Shown here piece after piece: positions 26,401-32,393 of a DNA stretch of 36,218 nucleotides. The stretch is from positions 1 to 36,218 of the IMG/VR virus record IMGVR_UViG_3300042868_002254, one strand, 5' to 3'. This stretch comes from a virus. Numbering within the stretch: position 1 is the stretch's first letter; every line of letters starts with the position of its first letter. The position numbers and the translations under genes were made by a program. The notes under the pieces were generated by a model. That model saw nothing but the letters and a program-made list of their open reading frames with translations. It made no database searches and had not been told where the DNA came from.

Positions 26401-27277
26401 TACTATTGCTAACGGTGCAAGTATTCCTACTGATTTGAGCTTTGTAACTTGTAGCAATACAACTGCGTACACAACAATATTGTATGGTAATGGATCTGCA
26501 AACTTCCCTGGATTAGTTAGCGCAACAGGTAACGTAACTGGTGGCAACTTAACTACCGGTGGTGCAGTGGCTGCAACTGGCAACATCAGTGGTAACAACA
26601 TTAGCTTGACTAATGGTATTACTGCAGGTAACAGTATTTCAATTACACTAGATAACATATCTACAGCTAACCCAAGCTTTGCGTTTAGTACATATAACAA
26701 TGCCAATGCATTGGTTAACCCATACACATTCTATCGTGCTCGTGGTAATGTTGCAAGTCCGGCAGCCGCACAAGTTAATGACGCGGTAAGTTCAATTGGT
26801 TACAACATTTACGCAGATAGTGGTAACACATATCTAAGTGTTGCAACAAGCTCAGTTAACGTATTGACTAATGATGGCGCTGGTAACGTATCAGGTGATT
26901 ATAGCATCACTGCAAGTAAAATTTCATTACTCGGTAACGTATACCCAACTAATGTTGTGTTTACTAAGTTTAATGAAACTGTAAGTAGTCCTGGCTCAGT
27001 TAGTGGTACAATCACTCCTGATCTTGCAAACGGTTCTATCTTCAAGTACACATTGACTGGTAACATCACGTTGAATAGTCTAGCTAACGTAGCGACTGGA
27101 TCTAGCGCAACTATTGTGTTGACACAAGATGGTACTGGTGGTCGTACATTGACAAGTTCAATGTTGTTTGCTGGTGGTGCCAAAACATTGAGCACCGCAG
27201 TAGGTGCAGTTGATATCATCAGTGTGTTCTATGATGGATCAGTTTACTATGCTACACTAAGCAAAGGATACGCATAA
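23399..27277 (+). CDS. Long tail fibre 2 with NVSG-type repeats
   Basis: 1292 aa, the largest protein here. Residues about 147-460 hold a near-regular repeat of roughly 18-20 residues built on ANSVAGANVSGQVAYA; the DNA repeats with it. A following domain (about 500-665: GQMVWDTASNTVSLGML ... QVVMFTGANGNHVQAAPADT ... DILWVDNTTPGALTAT) is a type I know from other marine phage fibres. The C-terminal half is beta-rich with Ala/Asn repeats and ends in a TSSMLFAGGAKTLS-type tip domain. Probably a long trimeric side or central fibre; repeat number may vary between isolates. Confidence 0.75.
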   Translation: MANQIIVTQSGNVQVSIEPTPNVQVQISRAAIGTVSNVPTANFANYAANVTSSSQPNITSLGTLVNLTSAGNITAPFFIGNIIGNVSGNIVVPGTNTSVLYNNAGIAGASDAFQFNQASNTVTITGNLSATNISANGAGLSSITGANVTGQVGYAGVANSVSGSNVSGAVSYATTANAVAGANVSGQVAYAAVANSVAGSNVSGAVAYATTANSVAGANVSGQVSYAAVANSVSVGNVSGIGNISTINIDGNLGNVLYGNGVFAAVIAPTSVANANYANFAGTAFSVSGSNVSGAVANATYANNAGNATIANSANSVAVANVSGIGNIATVNLDGNASNILYGNGVFATTPIISNVANANYANFAGTAYSVSGANVSGEVANANYASFANVASIANSVAGANVSGEVANANYASFANIAASANSVAVANVSGIGNIAVLNLDGSSSNVLFGNGVFAPESTSIANANYANFAGQVVDATQSNITQVGTLVSLAVTGNVSANAYQLTTTPGTLSPATGQMVWDTASNTVSLGMLNGVTQQIGLESYVLVKASATITDGQVVMFTGANGNHVQAAPADTTSVGFRPEYIIGVATQSIATNDFGYITVFGIVHGLNTNAFNVGDILWVDNTTPGALTATRPSDPNFQIEVAAVTKKSSGDGHLQVRVTFFNSINELTDVTITTPTAGQALVYNASNLWVNGVPAYANTANSVAVANVSGIGNIATINLTGSSSNVLYGNGVFAPESQTGNANFASYAGNVTVNAQSNITSLGNLVSLTVRDSNTSNPITQFIPTGNTIGTATFGNTMLRIDNFTDLGNANGVQNISFVKSRGNSTTPAATANNDVAMRVASYVYNGNAYPKVGQMQFIAAQAANANLQLANTAWTAGQFQVQVGNPYGSVANANANTNFNTLTYNQNGTLVLFNGTNTGGVAAPAINVISYGIAANGVGVTTPWFSQRARGNRDSNVAVATGDNLGIIGWQGYNGNAFFSTRYASINANVNTSHGTIANGASIPTDLSFVTCSNTTAYTTILYGNGSANFPGLVSATGNVTGGNLTTGGAVAATGNISGNNISLTNGITAGNSISITLDNISTANPSFAFSTYNNANALVNPYTFYRARGNVASPAAAQVNDAVSSIGYNIYADSGNTYLSVATSSVNVLTNDGAGNVSGDYSITASKISLLGNVYPTNVVFTKFNETVSSPGSVSGTITPDLANGSIFKYTLTGNITLNSLANVATGSSATIVLTQDGTGGRTLTSSMLFAGGAKTLSTAVGAVDIISVFYDGSVYYATLSKGYA

Positions 27278-28155
27278 TGTTCAGTGCTAGAGGTGGTTTT
27301 AATTATCTCACTAGTGGAATTACAGCAACTGGTGGTACTATTACAACATATGATGATGGTACTACCAATTGGAAAGTTCATACATTCACTACTACCGGAG
27401 CAAATAGTTTTGTTGTTACTGAAGGTAGCGGCAATATTGAATATTTGCTAGTAGGCGGTGGTGGAGCTGGTGGCGGAACTAGTACCAACACTTATGCTGC
27501 CGGTGGTGGCGGCGCAGGTGGCGAAGTCATTCAAGGTACTTATTCAGTAACTCCACAAACATATTCAATTAATATCGGTACCAGAGGCAGTGGACAAAAC
27601 AATGCTAATGGTACTAGTGGTAGTAACACTACTGCTTTTAGCCAAACTGCTTTAGGTGGTGGAGGTGGCGGAAGGTATAATCTTGATGGTATTAGTATAA
27701 CAAATGGATCCGGCGGTGGTGGAGGCGGTGGCACTACAACAGGTGGTACGGGTACATACAGTGGTGGTGATGGCTACTATGGTGGTGGTGCTGATGATTT
27801 ATATGCCGGAGGTGGCGGTGCTGGTGCTAGCCAAAATGGTGTTGATGCTACATCTGGTATAGGTGGTAATGGTGGTAACGGTGTGAGTGTTACTAATTTT
27901 AGCGCCGCAGGTACAATTGTATATGGCGCCGGCGCCGGTGGTGGACAAGGTAGTGGTGGTGGAGGAGCAGGCGGCTCAAGTGGTGCAGGTGGTGCCGGCG
28001 GTATATATGGTACTGATTCTGTACCCGGTTCTGCGGCAAGTCCTGCTAACAGAGGTTGTGGTGGTGGTGGCGCCAGAGCAGGTTCTACAACTAATACAAC
28101 TGAAGCCGGTGGCAATGGTTCCTCTGGCATTATAATTATAAGGTATCCTTCGTGA
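27277..28155 (+). CDS. Glycine-rich adhesin-like protein
   Basis: 292 aa. Opening strand region (WKVHTFTTTGANSFVV, then IEYLLVGGGGAGGG) followed by long glycine runs (GGGGGGR, GSGGGGGGGTT, AGGGGAG) in several blocks, ending SSGIIIIRYPS. Such glycine-rich proteins, with the same VHTFT...VGGGGAGG opening, occur in many phage fibre regions. By analogy with the gp38-type adhesins they may form polyglycine II sandwiches that carry receptor specificity. Directly coupled to fibre 2 (TAATG). Confidence 0.65.
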   Translation: MFSARGGFNYLTSGITATGGTITTYDDGTTNWKVHTFTTTGANSFVVTEGSGNIEYLLVGGGGAGGGTSTNTYAAGGGGAGGEVIQGTYSVTPQTYSINIGTRGSGQNNANGTSGSNTTAFSQTALGGGGGGRYNLDGISITNGSGGGGGGGTTTGGTGTYSGGDGYYGGGADDLYAGGGGAGASQNGVDATSGIGGNGGNGVSVTNFSAAGTIVYGAGAGGGQGSGGGGAGGSSGAGGAGGIYGTDSVPGSAASPANRGCGGGGARAGSTTNTTEAGGNGSSGIIIIRYPS

Positions 28156-28157
28156 TT

Positions 28158-28352
28158 ATGGAATTCACACTCAAACAATTAAGTTGGATAGTCATCGGTA
28201 GTTTAGGAATCGGTGGCACCGGCTATATGTCAATGAACAATAAGATAGATGAACTGTCAACCAAAATAGCAGTTGTATACAATCAAATGGAAAACCAAAA
28301 CAAGATGTTAGAGCGTATAGAAAACAAACTAAATACATTACAGGGTAAATAA
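28158..28352 (+). CDS. Small membrane protein with coiled coil
   Basis: 64 aa from ATG 28158. A GTG at 28152 overlapping the preceding stop is possible but less likely. One hydrophobic segment (LSWIVIGSLGIGGTGYMSM, about residues 8-26), then a charged coiled coil (IAVVYNQMENQNKMLERIEN). The topology fits a small membrane-anchored protein, for example a lysis-related or i-spanin/holin-like factor, and it sits where lysis genes often are. No defining motif. Confidence 0.5.
   Translation: MEFTLKQLSWIVIGSLGIGGTGYMSMNNKIDELSTKIAVVYNQMENQNKMLERIENKLNTLQGK
28330..28340 (+). promoter_or_regulatory. TAAATACATTA box before the Dps gene
   Basis: Lies in the end of the small membrane protein gene, about 15 nt before ATG 28354. 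The first base of the ATAAATAC core is C here, so the match is partial. Confidence 0.45.
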
Positions 28353-28353
28353 A

Positions 28354-28788
28354 ATGGAAAAATTAATTGAAGCAATGAAGCGACTGTTCGCAACAAATTA
28401 TCAGTATTACGTAAAGGCTCATGGCTTTCATGTTAACGTTGTAGGCCCTGACTTTGTTCAGTATCATCAACTATTCAGTGAAGTATATGAATTAGCAGAC
28501 GATGCTACAGATACAATCGGTGAGCACATTCGTGTGTTGCAAGCTATTGCCCCATTCAGTTTAAAGCGTATCATGGAACTTGGTTCTATTAAGGATAGTG
28601 CTGAAAGACCAGAAGCTTTGAAAATGGTTAAGGATCTATTAATTGATAGCCAAACAGTTATGGATCATTATGAGGAAGTTCACGACATGGCAGTTGAAAT
28701 GAAGCAATATGGACTCATCAATTTTATTGAAGGTCAGATGGATGCCTTAGGTAAGATTATGTGGAAGTTGCGCTCAACAACGGAATAA
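28354..28788 (+). CDS. Dps-like ferritin-family protein
   Basis: 144 aa, all-alpha. The Dps signature is visible: HGFHVNVVGPDFVQYHQLF. Counted against the known ferroxidase pattern H-x11-H-x3-D-x10-D-x3-E, this protein has H26, H38, D53 and E57 at the right spacing. The middle aspartate is S42 with E43 beside it, so iron oxidation may be altered. Dps proteins form 12-mers that bind DNA or remove peroxide and iron. The gene has a promoter-like box and is followed by the candidate RNA at 28822. Confidence 0.75.
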   Translation: MEKLIEAMKRLFATNYQYYVKAHGFHVNVVGPDFVQYHQLFSEVYELADDATDTIGEHIRVLQAIAPFSLKRIMELGSIKDSAERPEALKMVKDLLIDSQTVMDHYEEVHDMAVEMKQYGLINFIEGQMDALGKIMWKLRSTTE

Positions 28789-28811
28789 TTATAATAATAA
28801 CTCTCCGCAAC

Positions 28812-28820
28812 TAAATACAA
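28812..28820 (+). promoter_or_regulatory. TAAATACAA box before the candidate RNA
   Basis: Core 28812-28818 in the gap after the Dps stop (28788). There is no gene before the terminator at 28917, so a transcript starting near 28822 would be non-coding. Confidence 0.5.
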
Positions 28821-28821
28821 T

Positions 28822-28946
28822 GTAGGTGGCTAGTACCTTAATGCATAATATGTTAACTACGCCATAGTTGATATTCCTATTCTAGTCATCTACACTAATC
28901 GTGTTCATTCCATTAAAAAGCCCCTTTGAGTAATCATCGGGGCTTT
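28822..28946 (+). ncRNA. Candidate structured non-coding RNA
   Basis: About 125 nt between a late-promoter-like box and an intrinsic terminator. 28822-28833 pairs with 28882-28893 over 12 positions with no mismatch when two G-U wobbles are allowed. Inside, 28850-28859 pairs with 28865-28874 over 10 positions with two G-U wobbles, leaving a loop CGCCA. The G-U pairs argue for RNA function over a DNA palindrome. It encodes no convincing ORF and does not fold as a tRNA. It may alternatively be the 3' untranslated region of the Dps messenger. Confidence 0.5.
28917..28946. terminator. Bidirectional intrinsic terminator
   Basis: Stem AAAGCCCC / GGGGCTTT (28917-28924 with 28939-28946), 14-nt loop, a T-rich tract to the right and five A to the left (T run on the minus strand). 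It serves the late rightward transcript and the leftward operon that ends at 28934, whose last gene stops within the loop. Confidence 0.85.
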
Positions 28947-29179
28947 CTTTTCTTCTTCTTTTGTTCTGGTGGATTTTCTAGTAACCAATCAAATCTGTTT
29001 AGTTCAATAAACAAATCTCTATATCCATCATGATTACTTAGACATTCGCATATTTCTAATTCACGTTTGCGAACATACTGAGCACCGCAAATAAATTTGT
29101 ACAGTGGGTAATTTGACCAGAGTTGTTTTAACTCAAGTGCTATTTGTTCAGGTGCCTTGATAAACTGATACTTGCTCAT
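28934..29179 (-). CDS. Hypothetical protein, 81 aa, last gene of the leftward operon
   Basis: Helical protein (APEQIALELKQLWSNYPLYK) with two cysteines in LEICECLSN and a very basic tail (EQKKKKRKPR). Overlaps the preceding gene by four bases and stops inside the terminator hairpin. No family recognised; the tail could bind nucleic acid. Confidence 0.6.
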   Translation of the reverse strand: MSKYQFIKAPEQIALELKQLWSNYPLYKFICGAQYVRKRELEICECLSNHDGYRDLFIELNRFDWLLENPPEQKKKKRKPR

Positions 29180-29490
29180 TTCAATAACTCTACTAACATT
29201 AACAATCTGTTTAGTTCTTCACGTATCATTGGATTTTCTCTTGCCAATCTGTACATATCAACTGAATGATTAAAATCTCTCAAGAATCTTTCAAAATCAT
29301 CTTGTGGCATTTTGATACTGATTTCGTTTTGTTCTGTATATGTGAGTTCATCAAAAGGATTGATAGGTACTCTGAAACTGTTAACCTTGCGTATCTTCTC
29401 TCCAGTGTATTCCACCTTATTTCTATAGAGGTTACTGAATTGGTTGAGTATTTGTTTGAGTTGTTCGTGTTCATTATTTGATATTGCCAT
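29176..29490 (-). CDS. Hypothetical helical protein, 104 aa
   Basis: I take ATG at 29490 (MAISNNEHEQLKQIL), not the in-frame ATG at 29514, because the latter adds residues over an apparent regulatory segment. Helical at both ends with a central strand (YTGEKIRKVNSFRVPIN) and the conserved-looking EISIKMPQDDFERFLRDF. Coupled to the next gene by ATGA overlap. Neither start has a strong ribosome site, so expression may depend on the structured segment just upstream. Function unknown. Confidence 0.55.
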   Translation of the reverse strand: MAISNNEHEQLKQILNQFSNLYRNKVEYTGEKIRKVNSFRVPINPFDELTYTEQNEISIKMPQDDFERFLRDFNHSVDMYRLARENPMIREELNRLLMLVELLK

Positions 29491-29507
29491 AATATTATTT
29501 ATATGTG

Positions 29508-29590
29508 GAAGCACCGCGTTTCGTGCCTTCTACGCGGTCAGAGAAGTCGGAGTTGAGGGTGTCAAAATCTAAAAATCTTCCCTCTGAGCG
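29508..29590 (-). promoter_or_regulatory. Structured intergenic element in the leftward operon
   Basis: The 111-nt gap between the glycosyltransferase gene and the 104-aa gene holds competing stems: CCGCGT/ACGCGG (29514-29519 with 29532-29537), GAAGCAC/GTGCCTTC (29508-29514 with 29523-29530, one bulge) and TCAGAG/CTCTGA (29538-29543 with 29582-29587). The first two interleave, so they exclude each other or form a pseudoknot. This is a switch-like layout upstream of a gene with no good ribosome site. Confidence 0.4.
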
Positions 29591-29601
29591 CACTTTATTT
29601 G

Positions 29602-30273
29602 TTATAATTTATATTTCTCGGTGAATTTTACTAAGTTAAAATCTTTTTTAGCGTGAGCAGCCAAATGAATAATATATTTACCTTTTCTATACCACGCACC
29701 CCAATCACTTGACAATTCTGTATAATTTTCACCTAACTCAACTACACAACGATTTAGTATACCTTGATCGTGTTGTGTGTTATATTCGTCAATATAATTC
29801 ATATACAATGGTCTAACTTTATTAATGAATGATTTATTAATTAACATTACACCACTACAAAATGGATTGTAATTTTCTGATGCGTGATATAACTTCAATA
29901 ATTTCTGTTTAATCTTTTTCGTGTATTCACTACTTGATGACCAATCCATATCACAAGGAGCACAAAATTCACTATCACTATACAATTCAAATATATTAGG
30001 ACAATCATTCAATACAATTGCATCACTATCTAAGTAAAGTATTTGGTCATAGTCTTCATACTCAAATAATTCAAGTCGTTGATAAATTGGATGCTTGTTT
30101 GGTAAAAAACTACAATCGGTTATTTGCTTGTAATCACTATTACATTTGTTAGCATATTTTATTGCTTGCCGTTCGCTCAATTGATACAAATCATTTTTAT
30201 AATGATATGTGCGTGAGGTTTCGTGCGTATTGATTACTGGATCAATATTCACTTGTAAAATTAGTCTTTTCAT
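29602..30273 (-). CDS. Glycosyltransferase, GT8-like
   Basis: 223 aa. The nucleotide-sugar and metal-binding DxD is in DQILYLDSDAIVLND, followed by FCAPCDMDW, the acceptor/loop region YNPFCSGVMLINK, HDQGILNR, and a late IIHLAAHAK histidine, all in the order of GT8-type enzymes (glycogenin/LgtC relatives). Retaining transferase for lipopolysaccharide or capsule sugars is the usual role; it could alter the host surface against competing phage. Overlaps the upstream gene by ATGA. Confidence 0.75.
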   Translation of the reverse strand: MKRLILQVNIDPVINTHETSRTYHYKNDLYQLSERQAIKYANKCNSDYKQITDCSFLPNKHPIYQRLELFEYEDYDQILYLDSDAIVLNDCPNIFELYSDSEFCAPCDMDWSSSSEYTKKIKQKLLKLYHASENYNPFCSGVMLINKSFINKVRPLYMNYIDEYNTQHDQGILNRCVVELGENYTELSSDWGAWYRKGKYIIHLAAHAKKDFNLVKFTEKYKL

Positions 30274-31154
30274 ATTCCCTCAAATAAACTTCTTAAATGA
30301 TTGTTAAAATTGCCATTCAATCTTAACACTTGTGGTCTTAACTTGTCGTTGAATGACTTGAATCGTTTCATCCAACTACCTTTACCACTTGTCTTTTGTA
30401 TTGGTAACTTAAACTTATGACTGATAAAATCGTGACCTTCTGTCGTGCGTTTTCTGCGACTATCACGGTCATTATTCCAAGTTGAGTTTGTAGCACCTTC
30501 TTCTTTGCGTATCAAATTCTTACAAATAAACACACCCATATTCTCATGTATCAACTGAATAGGAAAGTCTTGATCCTCACAAGCAATAATGCTACCATCA
30601 TCTTTGATAAAGTTTTCATCAAAGTATATTTCTTTGTTATGATGTTTCTTTAAGTTTTTTAGTATAAAGAAACCACTAGCAATAAAGCCTGGAAGCAATC
30701 TCCAAGACACTTCGTCATTTTTCTTGTTTAGTTCTAAATCTTTTGTGAATGGACTTGTTGCTGGATCTAGACCAATCAACATATCTACGTTCTCAAAGTT
30801 TTCAAATGGTATGTTTCTGATAATCTCAGCAAACTTATCATTTGCACCATACTTTTCGCCACTATACAAATAACAATCGTTATCTGCGAACACAGCAAAA
30901 TCTTCATCGCTATTGTAAAATTGATACAACAAAACATTTCGTGCTTGTATTGCTTTCAATACACTACCATTATGTTTGATGTACTCTACATTGTTTGTAT
31001 ATTGGTCGTCACGATAGTTCTGTGCTAGTACGACAGGTTTTAATGACGAACTAAAACACCACTCTAACTGACGCTGGTGTATTTCATAGCGTTTTTTAGA
31101 ATGTTCGTTATCACCAAACCAACTGATGATGTACATGTTGTTAAAGTTATTCAT
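30270..31154 (-). CDS. Glycosyltransferase-like protein (GT-A fold)
   Basis: 294 aa. I use ATG 31154, which overlaps the previous stop (TAATG) and has GGGAAAG upstream as a ribosome site; an in-frame ATG at 31169 adds five residues. FAVFADNDCYLY carries a DND metal-binding motif after a GT-A-like N-terminus (MYIISWFGDNEHSKKRY, KPVVLAQNYR), and ACEDQDFPIQLIHENM resembles the late ED motif region. Paired with the GT8-like gene, so both may act on the same glycan. Specific family not recognised. Confidence 0.55.
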   Translation of the reverse strand: MNNFNNMYIISWFGDNEHSKKRYEIHQRQLEWCFSSSLKPVVLAQNYRDDQYTNNVEYIKHNGSVLKAIQARNVLLYQFYNSDEDFAVFADNDCYLYSGEKYGANDKFAEIIRNIPFENFENVDMLIGLDPATSPFTKDLELNKKNDEVSWRLLPGFIASGFFILKNLKKHHNKEIYFDENFIKDDGSIIACEDQDFPIQLIHENMGVFICKNLIRKEEGATNSTWNNDRDSRRKRTTEGHDFISHKFKLPIQKTSGKGSWMKRFKSFNDKLRPQVLRLNGNFNNHLRSLFEGI

Positions 31155-31381
31155 TAATACTTTCCCCATTTCTCGTCATTAGGATTCTTCTCAAAGTATT
31201 CACAATACCATTCCCAACTACAACCTTGATGTTCTACAAGTTCTCGCAAAGTGTCCCAATGTGCATCTTCATATACATTTTCAAAGTATACATGCTTCAT
31301 AGGATCTTCAACGTTCCACTCTACATCATGTGGGTGTGTTTTACAATTATATTTTAATTTGTCAAACAAAGTTACTTCCAT
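31154..31381 (-). CDS. Small acidic protein, 75 aa, first gene of the leftward operon
   Basis: Aromatic and acidic (VEWNVEDPMKHVYFENV; SWEWYCEYFEKNPNDE) with one His/Cys group. First gene behind the minus-strand promoter at 31490-31462 and coupled to the glycosyltransferase-like gene through a TAATG overlap. No family recognised. Early, small and acidic, it could be a host-interaction protein, but that is only a guess from position. Confidence 0.55.
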   Translation of the reverse strand: MEVTLFDKLKYNCKTHPHDVEWNVEDPMKHVYFENVYEDAHWDTLRELVEHQGCSWEWYCEYFEKNPNDEKWGKY

Positions 31382-31461
31382 AATAATACTTAGTCCTGCT
31401 AATATTACTTTGTTAAAACATAAATCAGTGAATTGCGACTGCTTCTCTAACTGATGTAATC

Positions 31462-31490
31462 ATTGTAGCACAGAACCGATTTATCGTCAA
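31462..31490 (-). promoter_or_regulatory. Sigma-70 promoter for the leftward operon
   Basis: On the minus strand: TTGACG (31490-31485), 17-bp spacer, TGC then TACAAT (31467-31462), a near-consensus promoter with an extended -10. Transcription would start near 31455 and pass through the 75-aa, two glycosyltransferase-like, 104-aa and 81-aa genes to the terminator at 28946-28917. Confidence 0.8.
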
Positions 31491-31499
31491 ATTTGTCGG

Positions 31500-31538
31500 T
31501 GTTGTATTATTACAACATTACTTGAGTAACTCAAGTAA
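31500..31538. repeat. Two perfect palindromes beside the leftward promoter
   Basis: TGTTGTATTATTACAACA (31500-31517, 7-bp arms) is followed directly by a palindrome with 9-bp arms TTACTTGAG / CTCAAGTAA (31518-31526 and 31530-31538) that covers the end of the 115-aa gene. They lie about 10-50 bp upstream of the -35 of the leftward promoter. Operator or transcript-end hairpin are both possible; there is no U-tract. Confidence 0.5.
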
Positions 31539-31865
31539 TTGTTCCGCACTAATATCTGATTTTATTTGTTTACCAGATAATGTAAGTTTATATTCAGTTT
31601 TATTATCTTTTAACAGATTTTGCTGTAACTTATCGTTAATAAGTTTCTGATCTTCAATACTCTGAAAGTTAATATGATTTAATAAAAACTGTAATGCTTC
31701 AGTTTTAGTAACTGCTTTACCAATATCTATAAAGTCTAATCTATCATATTCGGTAAATGGTTGAAACTTAGCTAATCGTTTTTTCAAATCATTAGCAAAT
31801 TTAATAGAACATTTATTATCATTTTTGCCCTTAATAATACCGATTACATTGAATGTTTTTGACAT
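31518..31865 (-). CDS. Putative regulatory protein, 115 aa
   Basis: Not recognised. Starts MSKTFNVIGIIKGKND behind a strong AGGAG site. N-terminal beta strands, then a basic helix (FANDLKKRLAKFQPF), a TKTEALQFLLNHI segment and a helical C-terminus ending in leucines. It is alone between two promoters and has inverted repeats around its own start region, the setting of an autoregulated control gene, so I propose a regulator from context only. No helix-turn-helix is convincing. Confidence 0.6.
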   Translation of the reverse strand: MSKTFNVIGIIKGKNDNKCSIKFANDLKKRLAKFQPFTEYDRLDFIDIGKAVTKTEALQFLLNHINFQSIEDQKLINDKLQQNLLKDNKTEYKLTLSGKQIKSDISAEQLLELLK

Positions 31866-31879
31866 AATTTCTCCTAATG

Positions 31880-31906
31880 TTAGTCAATCTGACCGTTTTA
31901 GTCAGA
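31880..31906. promoter_or_regulatory. Inverted and direct repeats before the 115-aa gene (possible operator)
   Basis: TCTGAC / GTCAGA arms at 31888-31893 and 31901-31906, plus the direct repeat TTAGTCA at 31880 and 31898. They lie just upstream of the ribosome site of the leftward 115-aa gene and would fall within or near its promoter. Confidence 0.45.
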
Positions 31907-31950
31907 ATTAAACTATAGCATAGTTTTCTTACACAAAACTTACAAATGTC

Positions 31951-31968
31951 TAGAGTTTAGACTCTAAA
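31951..31968. promoter_or_regulatory. Palindromic operator candidate upstream of the rightward promoter
   Basis: TAGAGT-TTAG-ACTCTA (31951-31966) overlaps TTTAGA-C-TCTAAA (31956-31968). It lies 8-25 bp before the -35 of the strong rightward promoter, a common position for a regulator. Confidence 0.5.
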
Positions 31969-31975
31969 ATAGTTG

Positions 31976-32004
31976 TTGACACTTAATACATCATCTGTTA
32001 TAAT
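31976..32004 (+). promoter_or_regulatory. Perfect sigma-70 promoter (rightward early)
   Basis: TTGACA (31976-31981), 17-bp spacer, TATAAT (31999-32004), with TGT immediately before the -10 (extended -10). Transcription would start near 32011. It drives the 70-aa gene and probably the polymerase. Confidence 0.92.
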
Positions 32005-32044
32005 CGTCAAACAGCGATACTGCTGTATTCAAAATGACTACTTT

Positions 32045-32257
32045 ATGACTAAAACACTTACAACTTACGAAAAAGACATTGTTGACCATTTTTTAATTAA
32101 AAACGCGGATGAATTTAATTTGGTATGGTTCAATCACGCAATCGCAAACACATTACCAACTTGGAGATGTGAGCAATTGGTTAACACCAATGACTCACTT
32201 CAACTTACAGATGCATTCATTGAATATAAAAAAGATTTAACTGAAAACAAAGTATAA
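32045..32257 (+). CDS. Small early protein, 70 aa
   Basis: Start at ATG 32045 (MTKTLTTYEKDIVDHFL). The frame extends upstream to 31973, but that lies before the predicted transcription start, so it is excluded. A four-codon upstream mini-ORF (32034-32048) overlaps its start. Helical, with VWFNHAIANTLPTWRCEQLV. First gene behind the strongest promoter in the window. Its stop overlaps a late-promoter-like box. Family unknown. Confidence 0.6.
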   Translation: MTKTLTTYEKDIVDHFLIKNADEFNLVWFNHAIANTLPTWRCEQLVNTNDSLQLTDAFIEYKKDLTENKV

Positions 32258-32264
32258 ATACATT
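32253..32264 (+). promoter_or_regulatory. Late-promoter-like box TATAAATACATT before the polymerase leader
   Basis: Full TATAAATAC at 32253-32261, including the TAA stop of the 70-aa gene. A transcript from here would start around 32267 and carry the structured leader. Confidence 0.65.
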
Positions 32265-32266
32265 GT

Positions 32267-32354
32267 GCGTCATTTTTAGTACTTTTGACCGCATAGACAC
32301 TCCTAAGTCTTAGAAAGCCCCTGTCTGATAGCAGGGCTTTCACTTCTCTATCAG
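32267..32354 (+). promoter_or_regulatory. Structured 5' leader with predicted H-type pseudoknot
   Basis: A first stem pairs TGCG.TCA with TGA.CGCA (about 32267-32293, one bulge), then a small AGAC/GTCT hairpin. The main element is GAAAGCCC / GGGCTTTC (32313-32320 with 32334-32341). Its loop contains CTGATAG (32325-32331), which is perfectly complementary to CTATCAG at 32348-32354, giving a classical hairpin-loop-to-downstream pseudoknot. It ends about 40 nt before the polymerase ATG. No U-tract follows, so control of translation or termination are both possible. Confidence 0.55.
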
Positions 32355-32393
32355 GAAGAAGATTTAGGTATATTCATAACTTAAGGAGACAAA

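Noticed and set aside
27777-28178. Proline-rich minus-strand ORF of 133 aa
   Set aside because: It is the antisense shadow of the glycine-rich gene: GGT/GGC runs read as proline codons on the other strand.
28822-28893. tRNA or tmRNA-like gene
   Set aside because: The closing helix is 12 positions long and there is no anticodon arm, T-arm sequence or CCA-side geometry.
29496-29503. TATAAATA on the minus strand as a late promoter for the 104-aa gene
   Set aside because: It sits only about 6 bp before the start codon, so the transcript would have practically no leader; it lacks the following C of the recurrent motif.
31973-32044. N-terminal extension of the 70-aa early protein
   Set aside because: The extension would be encoded upstream of the transcription start predicted from the perfect promoter at 31976-32004.
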